This document shows positions 13,480 to 25,278 of a stretch of DNA of 64,000 nt, one piece after another; the stretch's first letter is position 1, and each line of letters begins with the position of its first letter. The position numbers and the translations under genes are program-made. Under the pieces are notes generated by a model. That model was not told the origin of the DNA, did not search any database, and was given only the letters and a program-made list of their open reading frames with translations. The stretch spans positions 822,001-886,000 of the forward strand of contig VICG01000002.1 in NCBI GenBank assembly GCA_008692225.1, given 5' to 3'. The DNA is from Monilinia fructicola. Taxonomy: Eukaryota > Ascomycota > Leotiomycetes > Helotiales > Sclerotiniaceae.

Positions 13480-13845
13480 ATCTAGTAGACACTTTACCCA
13501 AGCTCAATGAGCCAAGATTTGTGGTGGTAGGATATTGTTCGAAGCATGAGAGAGCTCAGCTTCTCTATTAATTGATTGACTGTTGTTGCAAAGGAGAGGG
13601 AGAGGAAAAGGAGGAGGAAAAGAAAACAATAGATTCGACCTGTATCAAAGTTTTGGTTTGACGCGCCTGATTGTCGATAACCTTTACTTTACTCGCTACT
13701 GATTGATTAGTCCATTTTTAGTCTTCCAAGGTTCTTTTAGTATTAGTGCTATCCACGGGTACTATAAAAGTATGTTGGGTAGATACTACTAGGTAGGTAG
13801 GTAGGTAGGTACAGTATGATATTCTAGCCAGCTGGAGTACTACTG

Positions 13846-13942
13846 TATATATATATTATATATATAATATATATATACATAAATTATAATATATATAATA
13901 TATATATACCTAAATTATAATATATATATATATATATATAAT
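13846..13942. repeat. AT-rich palindromic repeat cluster
   Basis: Repeated TATATATAATATATATA-type units occur three times, joined by ATAAATTATAA or CTAAATTATAA. Each unit is self-complementary, so the stretch can extrude or slip. It lies in the NUP188/TRP1 promoter interval. Confidence 0.75.
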
Positions 13943-14207
13943 AAGTAGATTTTGGAGATTCCAGTTTACCTAGATGAAGCTTTTTTTGGCGGTTTTGCAA
14001 GGATTATGTCATCCATCAATTCCATCACCCAAACTACCTAGGTAATCAATAGATAATAGCCTTAATAGGTAATAACAATCATAATAAAAGACCAAATCGT
14101 AATTCATTATCCATTTATCTATATGGAGCTATTTATTTCTTTTCTTTCCTCCCCCCTCCCCGCTAAAAACGATTATCATTCAAGAGGGGCCTTGAACTTG
14201 ACTCACC

Positions 14208-14260
14208 CATCCATCCATCCATCCATCCATCCATTCATTCATCCATTCATTCATCCATCA
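14208..14260. repeat. CCAT/CATT tetranucleotide tandem repeat
   Basis: CCAT units pass into CATT units about 180 bp upstream of the TRP1 start. This is a likely transcribed-leader or promoter microsatellite. Confidence 0.75.
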
Positions 14261-14435
14261 TCAATTTCACAAAGAATGAAAATATAACAATCACATCGGA
14301 TATAACAGACAACCTTCCTATTTTCATAACAGTCGCCATTCTTTTAAAAAGCTTCTTCTATTGCCCAGGTGTCTTTTATCTATCTATTGTTTATATTTTC
14401 ATTCTATTCCCATATAAGAGAGAGAAACTTTCAGA

Positions 14436-16780
14436 ATGTCTGCTGCAGAGTTAGTAGATTATTCACCGCATCAACCTGAGCCAGCTCCCCCACTGGCATC
14501 TGCTTCAAATGTCATCCTAATCGACAATTTTGACTCATTTACCTGGAATATCTACCAATATCTTGTTCTGGAGGGAGCTACAGTAACCGTCTACCGAAAT
14601 AATGAACTCACCGTCGAGGAACTTGTCGCACTCAAACCTACCCAACTGGTTATAAGTCCTGGTCCAGGTCATCCGAAAACAGATTCAGGCATTAGTAGAG
14701 ATGCCGTCAAACATTTCGCAGGCAAGATACCTGTATTTGGTGTGTGTATGGGACAGTGAGTAAGCGGCATTTGACTGTATGAGCCATGACTGAACAGATA
14801 CCTAGACAATGCATATTGGACGTGTATGGAGGAGAAGTTGTATTCGCTGGAGAAATCTTACACGGCAAAACATCGCCATTGCGACATGATTCGAAAGGAG
14901 TGTATGCAAGTCTATCGCAAGACTTACCAGTGACACGGTACCATTCCCTTGCCGGCACACATCCAACTTTACCCACATGCCTTGAAGTATCATCCTGGAT
15001 CGAAGCCGGCGTTGACGGAGGAAAAGGGATAATCATGGGTGTTAGACACAAGGAATATGTCGTAGAAGGTGTTCAATATCATCCCGAGAGTATCTTGACT
15101 GCTGAAGGTCGAGTCATGCTCAAAAACTTTTTGAAGATGCGAGGAGGTACTTGGGCAGAGAACGAGCGTTTGCAAAAAGAGGATTTGAACAGTGCGGCGC
15201 AAGTCTCAAAATCCAGTTCCACGGCCGCCAAGAAAGAGAATATATTGGATAAGATCTTCGCACATCGTAAAGCTGCAGTTTCTGCACAAAAAGAAATTCC
15301 TTCCCAACGACCCTCCGATCTCCAAGCCGCTTACGAACTCGATATTGCCCCCCCTCTTGTTCCATTTGTCCAACGCCTTCGCAAATCTCCATTTCCGTTG
15401 TCACTCATGGCCGAGATCAAACGAGCATCTCCATCCAAAGGTGTCATCTCTTTATCTGCATGTGCTCCAGCTCAGGCGAGAACATATGCTCTAGCTGGGG
15501 CAAGTGTGATTTCCGTTCTGACAGAGCCAGAATGGTTCAAGGGAAGCATCGATGACTTGCGGGCTGTGAGACAAGCTCTTGAAGGCATGCCAAATAGACC
15601 TGCCGTATTACGTAAGGAATTTATCTTCGAGGAATACCAAATATTAGAAGCTAGATTGGCTGGCGCTGATACAGTTTTACTAATCGTCAAGATGCTTGAT
15701 GAAGAAACTCTGACCCGCTTATACCATTACTCCAAGTCACTTGGAATGGAACCTTTAGTGGAAGTCAATACACCAGAGGAAATGACGATAGCCATCAAGC
15801 TTGGCGCACAAGTCATTGGTGTGAACAACCGGAATCTAACAAGCTTTGAGGTAGATCTAGAAACCACAAGTCGTCTCCTTGGTCAAGTACCGAAGGAGAC
15901 CATCGTATGCGCTCTCAGTGGTATCTCTGGTCCTAAAGATGTAGAAGCATACCAGAAGAACGGTGTGGGCGCAGTTCTTGTGGGTGAGGCACTGATGCGA
16001 GCCAAAGATACAGCCCTTTTCATTCGAGAACTACTCGGAGGTTCAAGTATCCCAACTAAAGCCGCAAGCGGTAGCTTACTTGTAAAGATCTGCGGAACTA
16101 GAAATGCCGAAACTGCAACTGAGGCTATAAATGCTGGTGCAGATTTGATCGGAATGATTCTCGTGCCTGGCAGGGGCCGATATGTTCCACCCAAGGATGC
16201 AATTGCAATTTCCAAGGTTGTTCATCAAACCCAACGAACGACCGGAACAGTTGTCAGTGATCGAGTGAGCAATCAAGCATCGGATTTCTTTAGCAATGCA
16301 GCATCGAATATTTCGAGTCATCGGCCTTTATTAGTCGGTGTCTTCCAGAATCAACCCTTGGAGCAGGTTCTAGAGCTGCAGAAGGCTTACGATTTAGATA
16401 TAGTACAACTACACGGTGATGAGCCGCTGGAATGGGCCAACACAATCCCAGTTCCTGTCATTCGGAGCTTCAAGCCTGGTCAGGTTGGTCTTGGGAGAAG
16501 AGGTTACCATACCATCCCTCTGCTAGACTCGGCGTCGGGAGGTTCTGGGCAGAAATTGGATATGACAGAGGTTCGAGCTACTTTGAACAAAGATCAAAAT
16601 ATCAGAGTAATTCTCGCGGGTGGATTAAATCCCGAGAATGTGGCCGCGGCTGTTAGATCAGCTGGTGATGTTGGTGATCGAATAATTGGTGTGGACGTCA
16701 GTAGTGGCGTAGAAGAAAATGGTGTTCAAAGTATATCAAAAATAAAAGCTTTCATAAAAGAAGCAAAGAGCGTTAGGTAG
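14436..16780 (+). CDS. TRP1: Trifunctional TRP1: glutamine amidotransferase / IGPS / PRA isomerase
   Basis: Fused tryptophan enzyme of filamentous fungi. It supplies the amidotransferase subunit of anthranilate synthase, plus indole-3-glycerol-phosphate synthase and phosphoribosylanthranilate isomerase. The exons are 14436-14755 and 14806-16780, separated by a 50-bp GTGAGT intron inside the GVCMGQQ motif, giving 764 residues. The amidotransferase domain (about 24-235) has DNFDSFTWN, nucleophile Cys104 and the HPE pair His199/Glu201. IGPS (about 240-505) has [28 protein letters not shown] and [16 protein letters not shown] (about 520-764) has [28 protein letters not shown] and AGGLNPENV followed by GVDVSSGVE. 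All three active sites look complete and the frame is unbroken. The encoded order GATase-IGPS-PRAI is the usual ascomycete one. Confidence 0.97.
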
Positions 16781-18119
16781 TATGGCAGTATAGTATGGAA
16801 TGATCATTGTTGATAAAATGATGTTTGATGACCAATTATTGTGAAAAGTCGCATTACCAGTCGGGAATTTCTCTTTAATCAATTACACTGCCAAGTGCAG
16901 AATTTCAATATTCAAGATACAGTTTCATGGACCTTCTTATTTTTGGTTGAAATGTCAGTGGCTTGGAGTTGCAATGACCATTTTTGTGGTGTTTCAAGCT
17001 AACATCAGTTCGCTCCCCTTTCTCTTCGTCTTTAACCGAGAACATTCTCACCTTCGAAATTGGGCATATCTGATGCCGACAACTTCTTTTATCAACAATC
17101 TCAAAGTCCATATAACAGAGTTCTATTTTGAATGCCATACACGGAGATTGGCAGCTTTGATCTATTATATTGCCCCTGTTCTCCGCGTTGTTTGTTGGAA
17201 GAGTTATCGTCCTTACTGGCGTTCGGACCAATATATCAATCTCATCTCAGGTCGCAAGTGCCTTTCTAGTTATAAATCATATTCAATACTTCCCGAGGTC
17301 AGTCTTACCCCACCTGAATATCAAATTCTAAATCCCCAACTTGAAGCAAATACCACCACCTACCTATTTTCACATCACTAACTTGTTACCCATTTTTATT
17401 ACACCACTTCTGGATCACATAGTTCTCATCATTGGCTATTTGATCTATCTTATATGATCTTGCTCTTGCTTTCTTTTGCATTACTCAACAGCCTCCTATC
17501 TCAGTCCTTGCCCGATACTTCGTATCCTCTTTTCAAACTTTCCAAATCACACCGACAGCCCAAACTCTCCGTCGACTACCACACATTCTTAGACCTCCAA
17601 ACCCAACATCTCTGTAAGTTAGCGTTGAATATTTGTTATTTTCCCTTCGAGTTTCTCTTAACAGATCTACCCTTAAAATCACTTTCGTTGCTCGTATTCT
17701 GCTCGGTATTTTCGATTTGCATTTTCCAACATCTTCGATTCATGATACTGGATTTCGAGCAGAATTTGTCATTTTGGCTTAAGCGAGATATTTGATATTG
17801 ATGAAGCATGGAAAGCTACATCATCGACCTCTGAAGGTCATTACATCCTGAGGTCCTAACTTCATACTATTTTTCTTCCATCCCTTGTCTTGATCTTGGT
17901 TATGCCGGGGCTATTTCACGCTTGGGTATACTTGAGGTGCATCTTTCTTCAACAGACAGGCATTACTTTTATTGGGTTATTGGCAATCATACTTTCATCT
18001 CTCTACTAGAGTCTAGTTGCAAGATTTCTCCCCTATATACCCCAGTATCACAACGTGCTAACCTTATCGCAAGAACACATCTCTCCTCACATCACAATAC
18101 TCTCAAATCAACCGCCATA
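16781..18119. other. Intergenic region between TRP1 and the BRCT-WGR gene
   Basis: About 1.3 kb. A 113-codon open frame at 17454-17795 is hydrophobic and low in complexity, with no recognisable domain, and I do not support it as a gene. The interval probably contains the TRP1 3' UTR and a pyrimidine-rich leader of the downstream gene. Confidence 0.5.
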
Positions 18120-19667
18120 ATGCCCCGTGCTCGTCATCACTCATGCAAAACATCCAAAACCCAAAAGGTGACTCACCCTACGCCCCCCAAACGCTCCAAG
18201 AAATCCTACAGTAATGGTGCCATGAAACCAATTTTCAGCGGTTGCAAAATGTCTCTCGCAGGTGACTTTATCGCCGAGCATCCTGGTCCTAATGCAGAGC
18301 ACCAATGGAACTATGAGAAGATCTCTAGATGGATCCAAGTCCATGGAGGAGAGTATGCTCGGGAGGTGGATGAAAACACTACACATCTTATCGTTACTAT
18401 CAAGGAATATAAGAAGAAAACAGTTCAAGGTACGTCCATCATCTTTCATATCGCCTGCTTGGATACTGGGAAAAAACATATCATGCTAACGCAAACTATT
18501 GTACTACAGTCCGCAAAGCAATGGCAATGGGTAAAAGATGTCACATTGTAGTCATCGACTGGTTGGTCGACTGTCTTACTTCAAGATTGAACAAGAAAAA
18601 GAAACTAGTTGTCACGGGTTATAGTCTTGGAAGAGTGATTCGCCGCTTGCATCATACCGAGGATCAAAAGATAAAATACCGACAGAGATTCGAGGAGGGT
18701 GTTAAAGCTGGTAAGGAGCTATGCGACAATCGTACGTTCAGTTTTTTCTTGATTTATCCCTAAATTTACTGGTTCCCTCATATGTTTTATTTCTTGGTAG
18801 TGTTCACTCTTATGGTACAATGCAATCTAACGTGCGAGACCTAGGCCTTCATCACGTCTACACCGATCACACAGATTTCGAATACAAAGTCGTCCTCACA
18901 CGCGTTCTCTTGCACGGCAAAAACAAGAATCAAAAATATACCGTCTACCTCTTCGCATCCAATGCCCAACCTAGTACCTACATGGCCGGCGCAAAACTAA
19001 CTACTGCCTACCAAAGCCCCTCCTATATCCGCGATGAATGCCACCGTAAGCTTTCCCCATCCCTTCATTTTATAACACCCCCCTGTCCTCATACCACATA
19101 ATGAAGAAACTCACCAAAAACAAAACAGCCAAAACCTTCGAAGAAGCCTTCAAAGACTTCAAACAAATCTTCAAATCCAAAACCGGCATCGAATGGGACG
19201 ATCGGTACGAGCCCCTTCCCCAAAATCACCCCGAATCCATGTTTCGATATCAAAGACCCACTCTAGGTCGACCAATGGGCATGCTACCCTTTTGGCGCAA
19301 GCCACCCAGCTGGAAAGACTCCGAGACTTCTGTAAATCCCGAGAAGAGATATGATTCATGCGGCGAAGAGATGAAGGATAAGGATGACGAGGAAAGCGAA
19401 GATGAAGTTGCTATGAAGGAGAGATGGAATGAGAGACGCAAGGTGCTGGAACTCGAGAGGGGAAGTGAACATGATCGTGATCGTGAGTGTGAACACGAAT
19501 ATGATAGCGATAGCGAGGTAGAGGATGACGATGAGGCGTTTGATGAGCTGATGAAAGATCAACTGCCATCGCCTCCACCTTCGTCACCCTTCTCGCAGGA
19601 GTCGATCGGTATTCCCCGGGAGCAAATAATTATAATTTCGGATTCGGAGACGGAGAGCAGGAATTAG
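18120..19667 (+). CDS. BRCT and WGR domain protein lacking a PARP catalytic domain
   Basis: Likely nuclear and DNA-damage related. Four exons: 18120-18429, 18510-18731, 18845-19045 and 19129-19667, all GT-AG and in phase, giving 423 residues. A basic N-terminus (SCKTSKTQKVTHPTPPKRSKK) is followed by a BRCT domain (about 35-125) ending in VVIDWLVDCL with the family Trp. A WGR-type region (about 180-300) has VYTDHTDFEYKVVLTRVLL, KYTVYLFAS and FEEAFKDFKQIFKSKTGIEW. The tail is very acidic, then Ser/Pro-rich, and ends ISDSETESRN. BRCT-WGR is the N-terminal architecture of fungal PARP, but the ADP-ribosyl transferase part is absent here. The canonical WGR tripeptide is not evident. Role inferred: chromatin or break binding without catalysis. 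Splicing of exon 3 is the least certain point. Confidence 0.75.
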
Positions 19668-20736
19668 GTGAGGATGAAATAAGTGATCATGATATCATTG
19701 AGTAAGTGCACGATATTTCTCCTCTCGTTTCTCTCAAATGCGTATCAATCCTAACAATCATCAGCTCCCATGCCACCTCGACTCTCAAAAACAAACCTCG
19801 CCCCCTTTTCTCGCTTGCCTCAGGATTTTTAATCACAGAAGAAACTATGATGAGCACATTCCATTTCTAACCTTCTATCTCATATATTATCCACCAAACA
19901 CCACATCTCCCCCTACCAACTTTTACTTTCACAACACGCCATATTCACACCCCCGATACCTCAGTACTGACCGCCAGGTCAAAATCCAATCAAAGCACCT
20001 TTCATTTCACCAATCGAAACCATCCAGCCCCCAGCAACCAATAACTTATATCTTTAGCTATTCATTCATCTTTCGAAGATGAAGACAAAGACCTGGCACC
20101 TGCACTTGCACTTGCACTTTCTCACACCCAAAAGAGGAAACCAGATACATTTCACGATATTTCGAGCACATGAAAGTTCCAGGAAAGGAGGGTTTCACAA
20201 AAATACATATTTTCCAATGCTTTCTCATTTTATTTCACGCATGTTCTCTGACATATGATGGACGGATGAAAGCATGGACCAACAACGAACGGACATTCAT
20301 CTCTCTACTGGGAGGAACTTCAGAAGCAAGCAGGGAGTGACATATTCACTAGATTTTACGTGCGCTAATATTTCATTTCTTCATTATCCTTCATGATCCC
20401 GAGTGATGTGATAGTAGTGTGCTCGCTTGGGTATCTAATCATCCTCAAATAGGGGCGAGTAAACAGCATGGCTTTTCTGGCTCCTGCAATGATATAGCAT
20501 TTACAAAGTTCTCCTCCGCCTCAAACAACATGACTATTGTAGATCTCACCATAAATATAGCGCCGCCCAATACCAATATGGTCGAAGCAAAAATAATAAC
20601 ATAAAAATATACCACTATTCATGGTATCCTCAAACACCACGCTCCCATACAACTCCCCACGCGCCATGAAATTCCCTTTTTTTTTAGCCCCAAACGCCGT
20701 CCATTCCACCCCGAGATAAGTTTTCCCCCCCGCAGT
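19668..20736. other. Convergent intergenic region, BRCT-WGR / USE1
   Basis: About 1.07 kb between two stop codons. It is C-rich on the + strand, with TTGCACT repeats near 20100 and short open frames of low complexity. No supported gene is present. Confidence 0.5.
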
Positions 20737-21821
20737 TTAAAACCTCAGTTTGGGCAGCACAAATACAATCACACAAGCTAAAATAGCCAAGCCCGCGATC
20801 CACGCATACATCATCATTCGACCCCACCATCCCTTCCCCTCCGTCATGCTCCTCAGATAACCCATTCTCCTCGATGCAGCCTCAAGACCTAGCTCATTCT
20901 TATTAATACCCGCAACGGCAGAATCAAGAACCGAGGAGTCGGCTGCGAGGGCTTGGGCGAATGTGTGGGAGCGGGCGCGCAGTTCTTGCGCCATGGCAAA
21001 GAGGGAGTTGGTGAGGGCTTCTTGTTCGGTGCGGTGGTGGGTGAGGAGCGTTTCCGTCGTGGCTGTTGTTGTTATTGCTGGCGAGGGATTGGGGACAGAT
21101 CTTTGGGTTGAGCTGGATGTTGTGTATGCCTTGTCAGTGGCTGTTCCGAAGAGTTCGGTGCGGGGGTTGCGGGAGCGAAGCGTCGAGGATTCGGGGGGTG
21201 GAGGATTATGCGTTTGGGGTGGAGGAGGAGCAGGTTCCGTGTGCATGGTAAGTACCGGTGTATGATAGATTGACGAAGGTGTTGAGATTTCTTCCCCTTC
21301 ATGGGTATTCGTCGTTTCATCTGTAGTTTCTGAAGGTGTATCCTGATCTTGAGCCAGAAGATCCTCCCCTTCGGAGGAATCCTCCCCCTCTTCCTCATAA
21401 CTCGCAAGCTAGAAGATAAGAATCAGCACATATGCCGTTCCACAGACCCAAAAGGTACAAACCTCAGTCAGTTCCTCCAACCTTTCACCCAGCCTCTGTA
21501 TTAAATGATGTTTGCGCATCAAGTCCGCCTGAACCTCCTGTTTCCTCGCCTGCACTTTAATATTCTGCGCATCCTGCTCTACACGCACCAACAAACCGCG
21601 CGCATATTCCAAATTCTACCGCATCAAGAAAATTAGCCATAGCTCCCCCCTCACAAGAGACAAGACCCTACCGCGCCCGTTTTCACCCACTCAGCATAGC
21701 TTTGAGATCCAGCCAAAGTATCCGGACCTAAGATGATTTTCTGTAACCGCCCCAACAAGCGCTCCAGATTGATAGCCGTATAATCCCTGGCCGGAATGGG
21801 TACTGTATCAAGTCTTGCCAT
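20737..21821 (-). CDS. USE1: Use1-type SNARE for Golgi-to-ER retrograde fusion
   Basis: ER-resident SNARE that partners Sec20, Ufe1 and Sec22 in COPI vesicle fusion. The exons are 21672-21821, 21463-21615 and 20737-21408, with 56- and 54-bp introns, all phase 0, giving 324 residues. The N-terminus INLERLLGRLQKIILGP is followed by YARGLLVRVEQDAQNIK and a coiled segment. The middle is acidic and Pro/Thr-rich. The SNARE-like helix carries LLTHHRTEQEALTNSLFAMA and LGLEAASRRMGYLRSMTEG. A C-terminal anchor (MMMYAWIAGLAILACVIVFV) ends KLRF, as expected for a tail-anchored protein. The identification rests on the SNARE/anchor layout plus the conserved N-terminal block. Confidence 0.85.
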
Positions 21822-21921
21822 GTTTGTGTGCGCAAAATACAAATCACGATAGTAATATAAAATCAACAATTATATCTCGATAGGTACAAACAAGTACAGT
21901 CAGTACCTTGGTAACGAATCC

Positions 21922-22440
21922 TTGATTGATACTGTGGCTCGTCATCTCACAAGTGTGGCTCATGAAAGAAGAGGACAATTAGTCATCCAATTCAAACATC
22001 TACCCCGTCCTACCCTGTCGCAAGGAAATGTAACACCTACTAAATCAAACGCCTCTCCTCGCTCACCTCGCTCGGTGATCCATTTTCGGCCATCATCTCA
22101 AGGTCGCCGACGTTCAAAAATTCAGACGTGCAACAAATCCCCAACCTCACCTCATCCTTCCCATAACGGTAAAGGCGTTCCAAGGCTTCGAATCAGAGTC
22201 TCGGATCTACAATCAAGATTTACCTTCTGGGGTCGAGAGTGGGACTGGGGAGTGTTACAAGTAGTGTTGGCTTGCTTATCCGTGATGTTGTTTGAGCCTG
22301 TGAGGATGGAGATGTAAGTCAGTCCTGGAGTTGTGCATTCGGGATTTCGGACTGAATGGTGTCGAGGTCTTGTTGGTAACTGTTGGTATTATGGTATTGT
22401 TGGTGGGTTCTGCAGGTTATTTGGTGCTGCAGCTCGCTAG
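21922..22440 (+). CDS. Hypothetical protein with one C-terminal hydrophobic segment
   Basis: Not recognised. The open frame from 21922 ends at a stop overlapping a strong GTAAGT donor. Splicing 22314-22415 (102 bp, acceptor TTCTGCAG) would replace the last codon boundary and give 138 residues ending MLFGAAAR. The N-terminal half is basic and Ser/Pro/Arg-rich, as in many mitochondrial or nuclear proteins. The C-terminal part reads FTFWGREWDWGVLQVVLACL and then a further hydrophobic run, possibly one membrane helix. It starts only 100 bp from USE1 on the opposite strand, so the two would share a promoter. The frame bias is modest; it could be spurious. Confidence 0.4.
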
Positions 22441-23095
22441 GTGGTTTCGCCGTTGAAAACGTCTATACGTAGGTATATTTCACCTACACCATGTAGATTT
22501 ACCACTGAGGTATTGCATACATGTGAGTATAAGTGCCTCGTATGTTTTCAGCAGCCAAGATAGATATCGAGAGAATATCCCATGACTAGCCTCTTCTCGG
22601 TCTAGAATTCTATCGAAGTGCATCATATCTTGAGTCTACGAAACGGTGCAGCGGGTAAATTCCTCAAATAATACACAGCATGTGCATAGAGGCAGGGCTA
22701 GGTGATGGGGTAGCATCTCAAGAGTTGGGTTGATCTATGGTTCAATAAGTTGTGAGGAACTATTGATATGTTCCCCTACCCGGCTCTCTATTACTTCTAC
22801 CTTCTGTCAATAATCTAATACAATAAAATACCACTTCTGTCCATCTGGTATCTTCCACAATTGCTCCGCCTTGGAACCATTGTCCGTGTCTTCATTATCA
22901 TACTCAGTTCCCCTAAGATTACTATACTCCACGCCTTTACTCCTAGCCCTGTGCTTGAACAATTTTAATCATCTATGATTTACCTGGATTTTCCTTCTCT
23001 CATATGCTTCCGTCTCAACAGCTTCCACCTCATCCCCCACCAGCTCTTCCCAGCTCTCCCCAGCTCTCCCCATCCCTTCAACCCCCTCCCCGTTT
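22441..23095. other. Convergent intergenic region
   Basis: About 650 bp between the stop at 22440 (+) and the stop at 23096 (-). I see no gene or repeat in it. Confidence 0.45.
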
Positions 23096-24287
23096 TCACC
23101 CAAACATATCAATCAAATCATTCAAATACTCCACCACCTCAATATCCTTCCTTAAAACCTCCCTATTCAACTTCTTAAAACATCCCGTACCCCCATACAA
23201 CGCCAACTGCTGTTCAATGAAACTCCGGTCCTGTGAATTCTGAGGTTGTTGTCAGCTTTTGATACCTATTGCCAACACTCTCCACACCACCTCATTCCCT
23301 CGCCCTCTCTCACATAACCAAAACAACTCTCCCCCTTTCAGCTCCAAGACACCAGCAAATCAAACCAAAGAAAATTAACCTACCCCCCTTCTACTGGCCC
23401 ATAACTGCTGCAACCACTCCAATCCCCCCTTAACCTCACTCCCACGCCCCCATCTCCACCTCATCTGACGTTCCTGAACCGCATAAAGAAACAACGTCGT
23501 CTCCCTCAACAGCCCATCAAAATCCCCCTTGACCCTCGTACAATTCACTTCTCCCTGCTCACCCATTAGCAGGAACAATTGGTCGGATACAAGAAAAATA
23601 AGTCTTGGCAATAGGGATGAACAAGAGGGGGAAACAAACCGATATATCCCCCACAGACAGCAAATTCCCACCTACCAACAGAGGCTTCTCTAGCTCAACG
23701 AGGAGCTCCGAGCCGAGGGTATGGAGGGCAGCCGAGACCACCTGTTGGAGAAGATAAAATGGTCAATACAGGTGTATGTTTTTCGGCGGTGATATGTTGT
23801 TTCTCTACAGGATTCCCACCCCACCATATCCAGCCACAACCTCCTAGATTACACCCGCACCCCATCTCGCCTCACCTCATCCCTTCCCTGCCGTTCCTTT
23901 CCATGCCCGCACCAAACCAACCCCCAAACCCCTAAACCCACAACCACATCTCCAATCCCCACCACCCACGAAACCCAAACTCCCCCGCAAAAAGAAAAAG
24001 AGTAAACTCACATCCTCAATCCCCTCCACACGCCCATCCCCACTCCCATCCCCATCGCCCCCACCCAAAACCAGCTGCTGCCCTCTCCACCCATCAACCA
24101 CACCACCCTCCACCATCCCATGCCCCTTCCCCTTCTCAACCAACTCCCTACACTCCCTCGTAATCCCCTTCAACCTCCTCACACTCTCCAACGTGATCCT
24201 TCCATAAACCCCCACGATCAAATAGCTCAGCACCAGAAAGCATGTTCCTAGAATTTTGATGAGCGATGGGTGGCGCGGTGGAGGCAT
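23096..24287 (-). CDS. Uncharacterised membrane-anchored protein, 218 residues
   Basis: Not recognised. I assemble four exons: 24012-24287, 23676-23741, 23384-23554 and 23096-23239. Every junction is phase 0 with GT-AG ends (GTGAGT, GTAGGT, GTAGGT donors). The N-terminus MPPPRHPSLIKIL leads into a membrane helix (LGTCFLVLSYLIVGVYG), then a basic helix with KGITRECRELVEKGK and a Gly/Asp-rich loop. The second half is helical, with LLRETTLFLYAVQERQMRWR, FIEQQLALYGGTGCFKKLNR and the terminus VVEYLNDLIDMFG. The last exon is short and lies opposite a C-rich + strand, so it is easily missed, but its composition is convincingly protein-like. The topology suggests a type II or signal-anchored protein facing the cytosol. 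Function unknown. Confidence 0.6.
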
Positions 24288-25278
24288 CGTGTATTAGGGG
24301 GGATGGATAGATGGATGGGCAGGTAGGCAAGGTAATGTAAATAAGGATTGCTCTTGTATAATTGAGATGGTAGGATGAGTGATGAATGCTATGGGCTTAA
24401 AATAAAGATTCACAATTCACAATTAGAGGTGTTACAAATATGCATGTTCAGTCTAGAAGTTCGCGTGTCGTTTAATAAAGGTTGCAGTTGCCTGGTGATT
24501 TACACAACCTTACCCATACTGGCCAATGTCTCACCCATTTATCTTCCGAGTCATGGTTCGAATTCAAGGTCACAAATATCACGATACAAGTGCGAACTAG
24601 ATCAATATGAATCTTTCTAATTAATTGACTATGGTATCAATGCCTAACGCAAACAAGCAGTTGCTCTGATCCAGCCAACCAACTAGCACAAACATCCACC
24701 ACCACCATTTTGAACCCCCATGAAGCCATCCAACAACCCAACAACAACCATCATTTGCTCGTACACCGACAAACTTCTAACTAGCTATAAGCTTCGTCTT
24801 GTTCATCTCACCTTCAACCTAATAATTCAACTCCTACATCCTCATCAGAGAGGCACGGCAGACCGCAAACCGTGCGACATCATCAGTTGCTGACATAAAG
24901 CCAACCACATCCCGAACGGTCTTACGTCGTCGCTATTAATATGACAAACAAAATTTAAAACAGTAACTCAAGTAATAAAAAGAAAGAGTCTCGATCGATG
25001 CTAACCCCCTAGAACATTGGAGAAAGGGAAATGAAGATGGCACAGTGAAGCAAAACAACCCATGAGTTGCTCCCATGATACTATATCCCCGACACCCCTT
25101 CGAAGGAAAAACAATGGTTCTATAGCAAAAAAATAGAAAGTTTGCAAAACCGAAAGTGACTGCAAGAATATGTTGGTATTGGAAAAGACAACCCCCGTTT
25201 TCGGATTTAAACGCCATGCTGAATTAAGGAGAAACTTTGGTCGATTTTATGATTCGACCGCAGTTGGGTATTCCGTGG
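24288..25278. other. Intergenic region with the G-alpha 3' UTR
   Basis: About 1 kb between the membrane-protein start and the G-alpha stop. Open frames in it are shadow-like. It probably contains the G-alpha 3' UTR and the upstream promoter of the 23-24 kb gene. Confidence 0.5.

Larger units (their letters stand above)
13480..14435. promoter_or_regulatory. Bidirectional intergenic region, NUP188 / TRP1
   Basis: Divergent promoter region of about 950 bp. It contains GTAGGTAGGTAG (13795), an AT palindrome cluster (13846-13942), CCAT tandem units (14208-14234) and a pyrimidine-rich tract before the TRP1 ATG, which is common in fungal leaders. No gene is seen. Confidence 0.5.

Noticed and set aside
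16947..17795. Two + strand frames (144 and 113 codons) between TRP1 and the BRCT-WGR gene
   Set aside because: No recognisable motif, low-complexity hydrophobic or aromatic content, no splice support.
24548..24570. GGTTCGAATTC resembling a tRNA B box
   Set aside because: No matching A box, acceptor stem or anticodon arm could be found around it.
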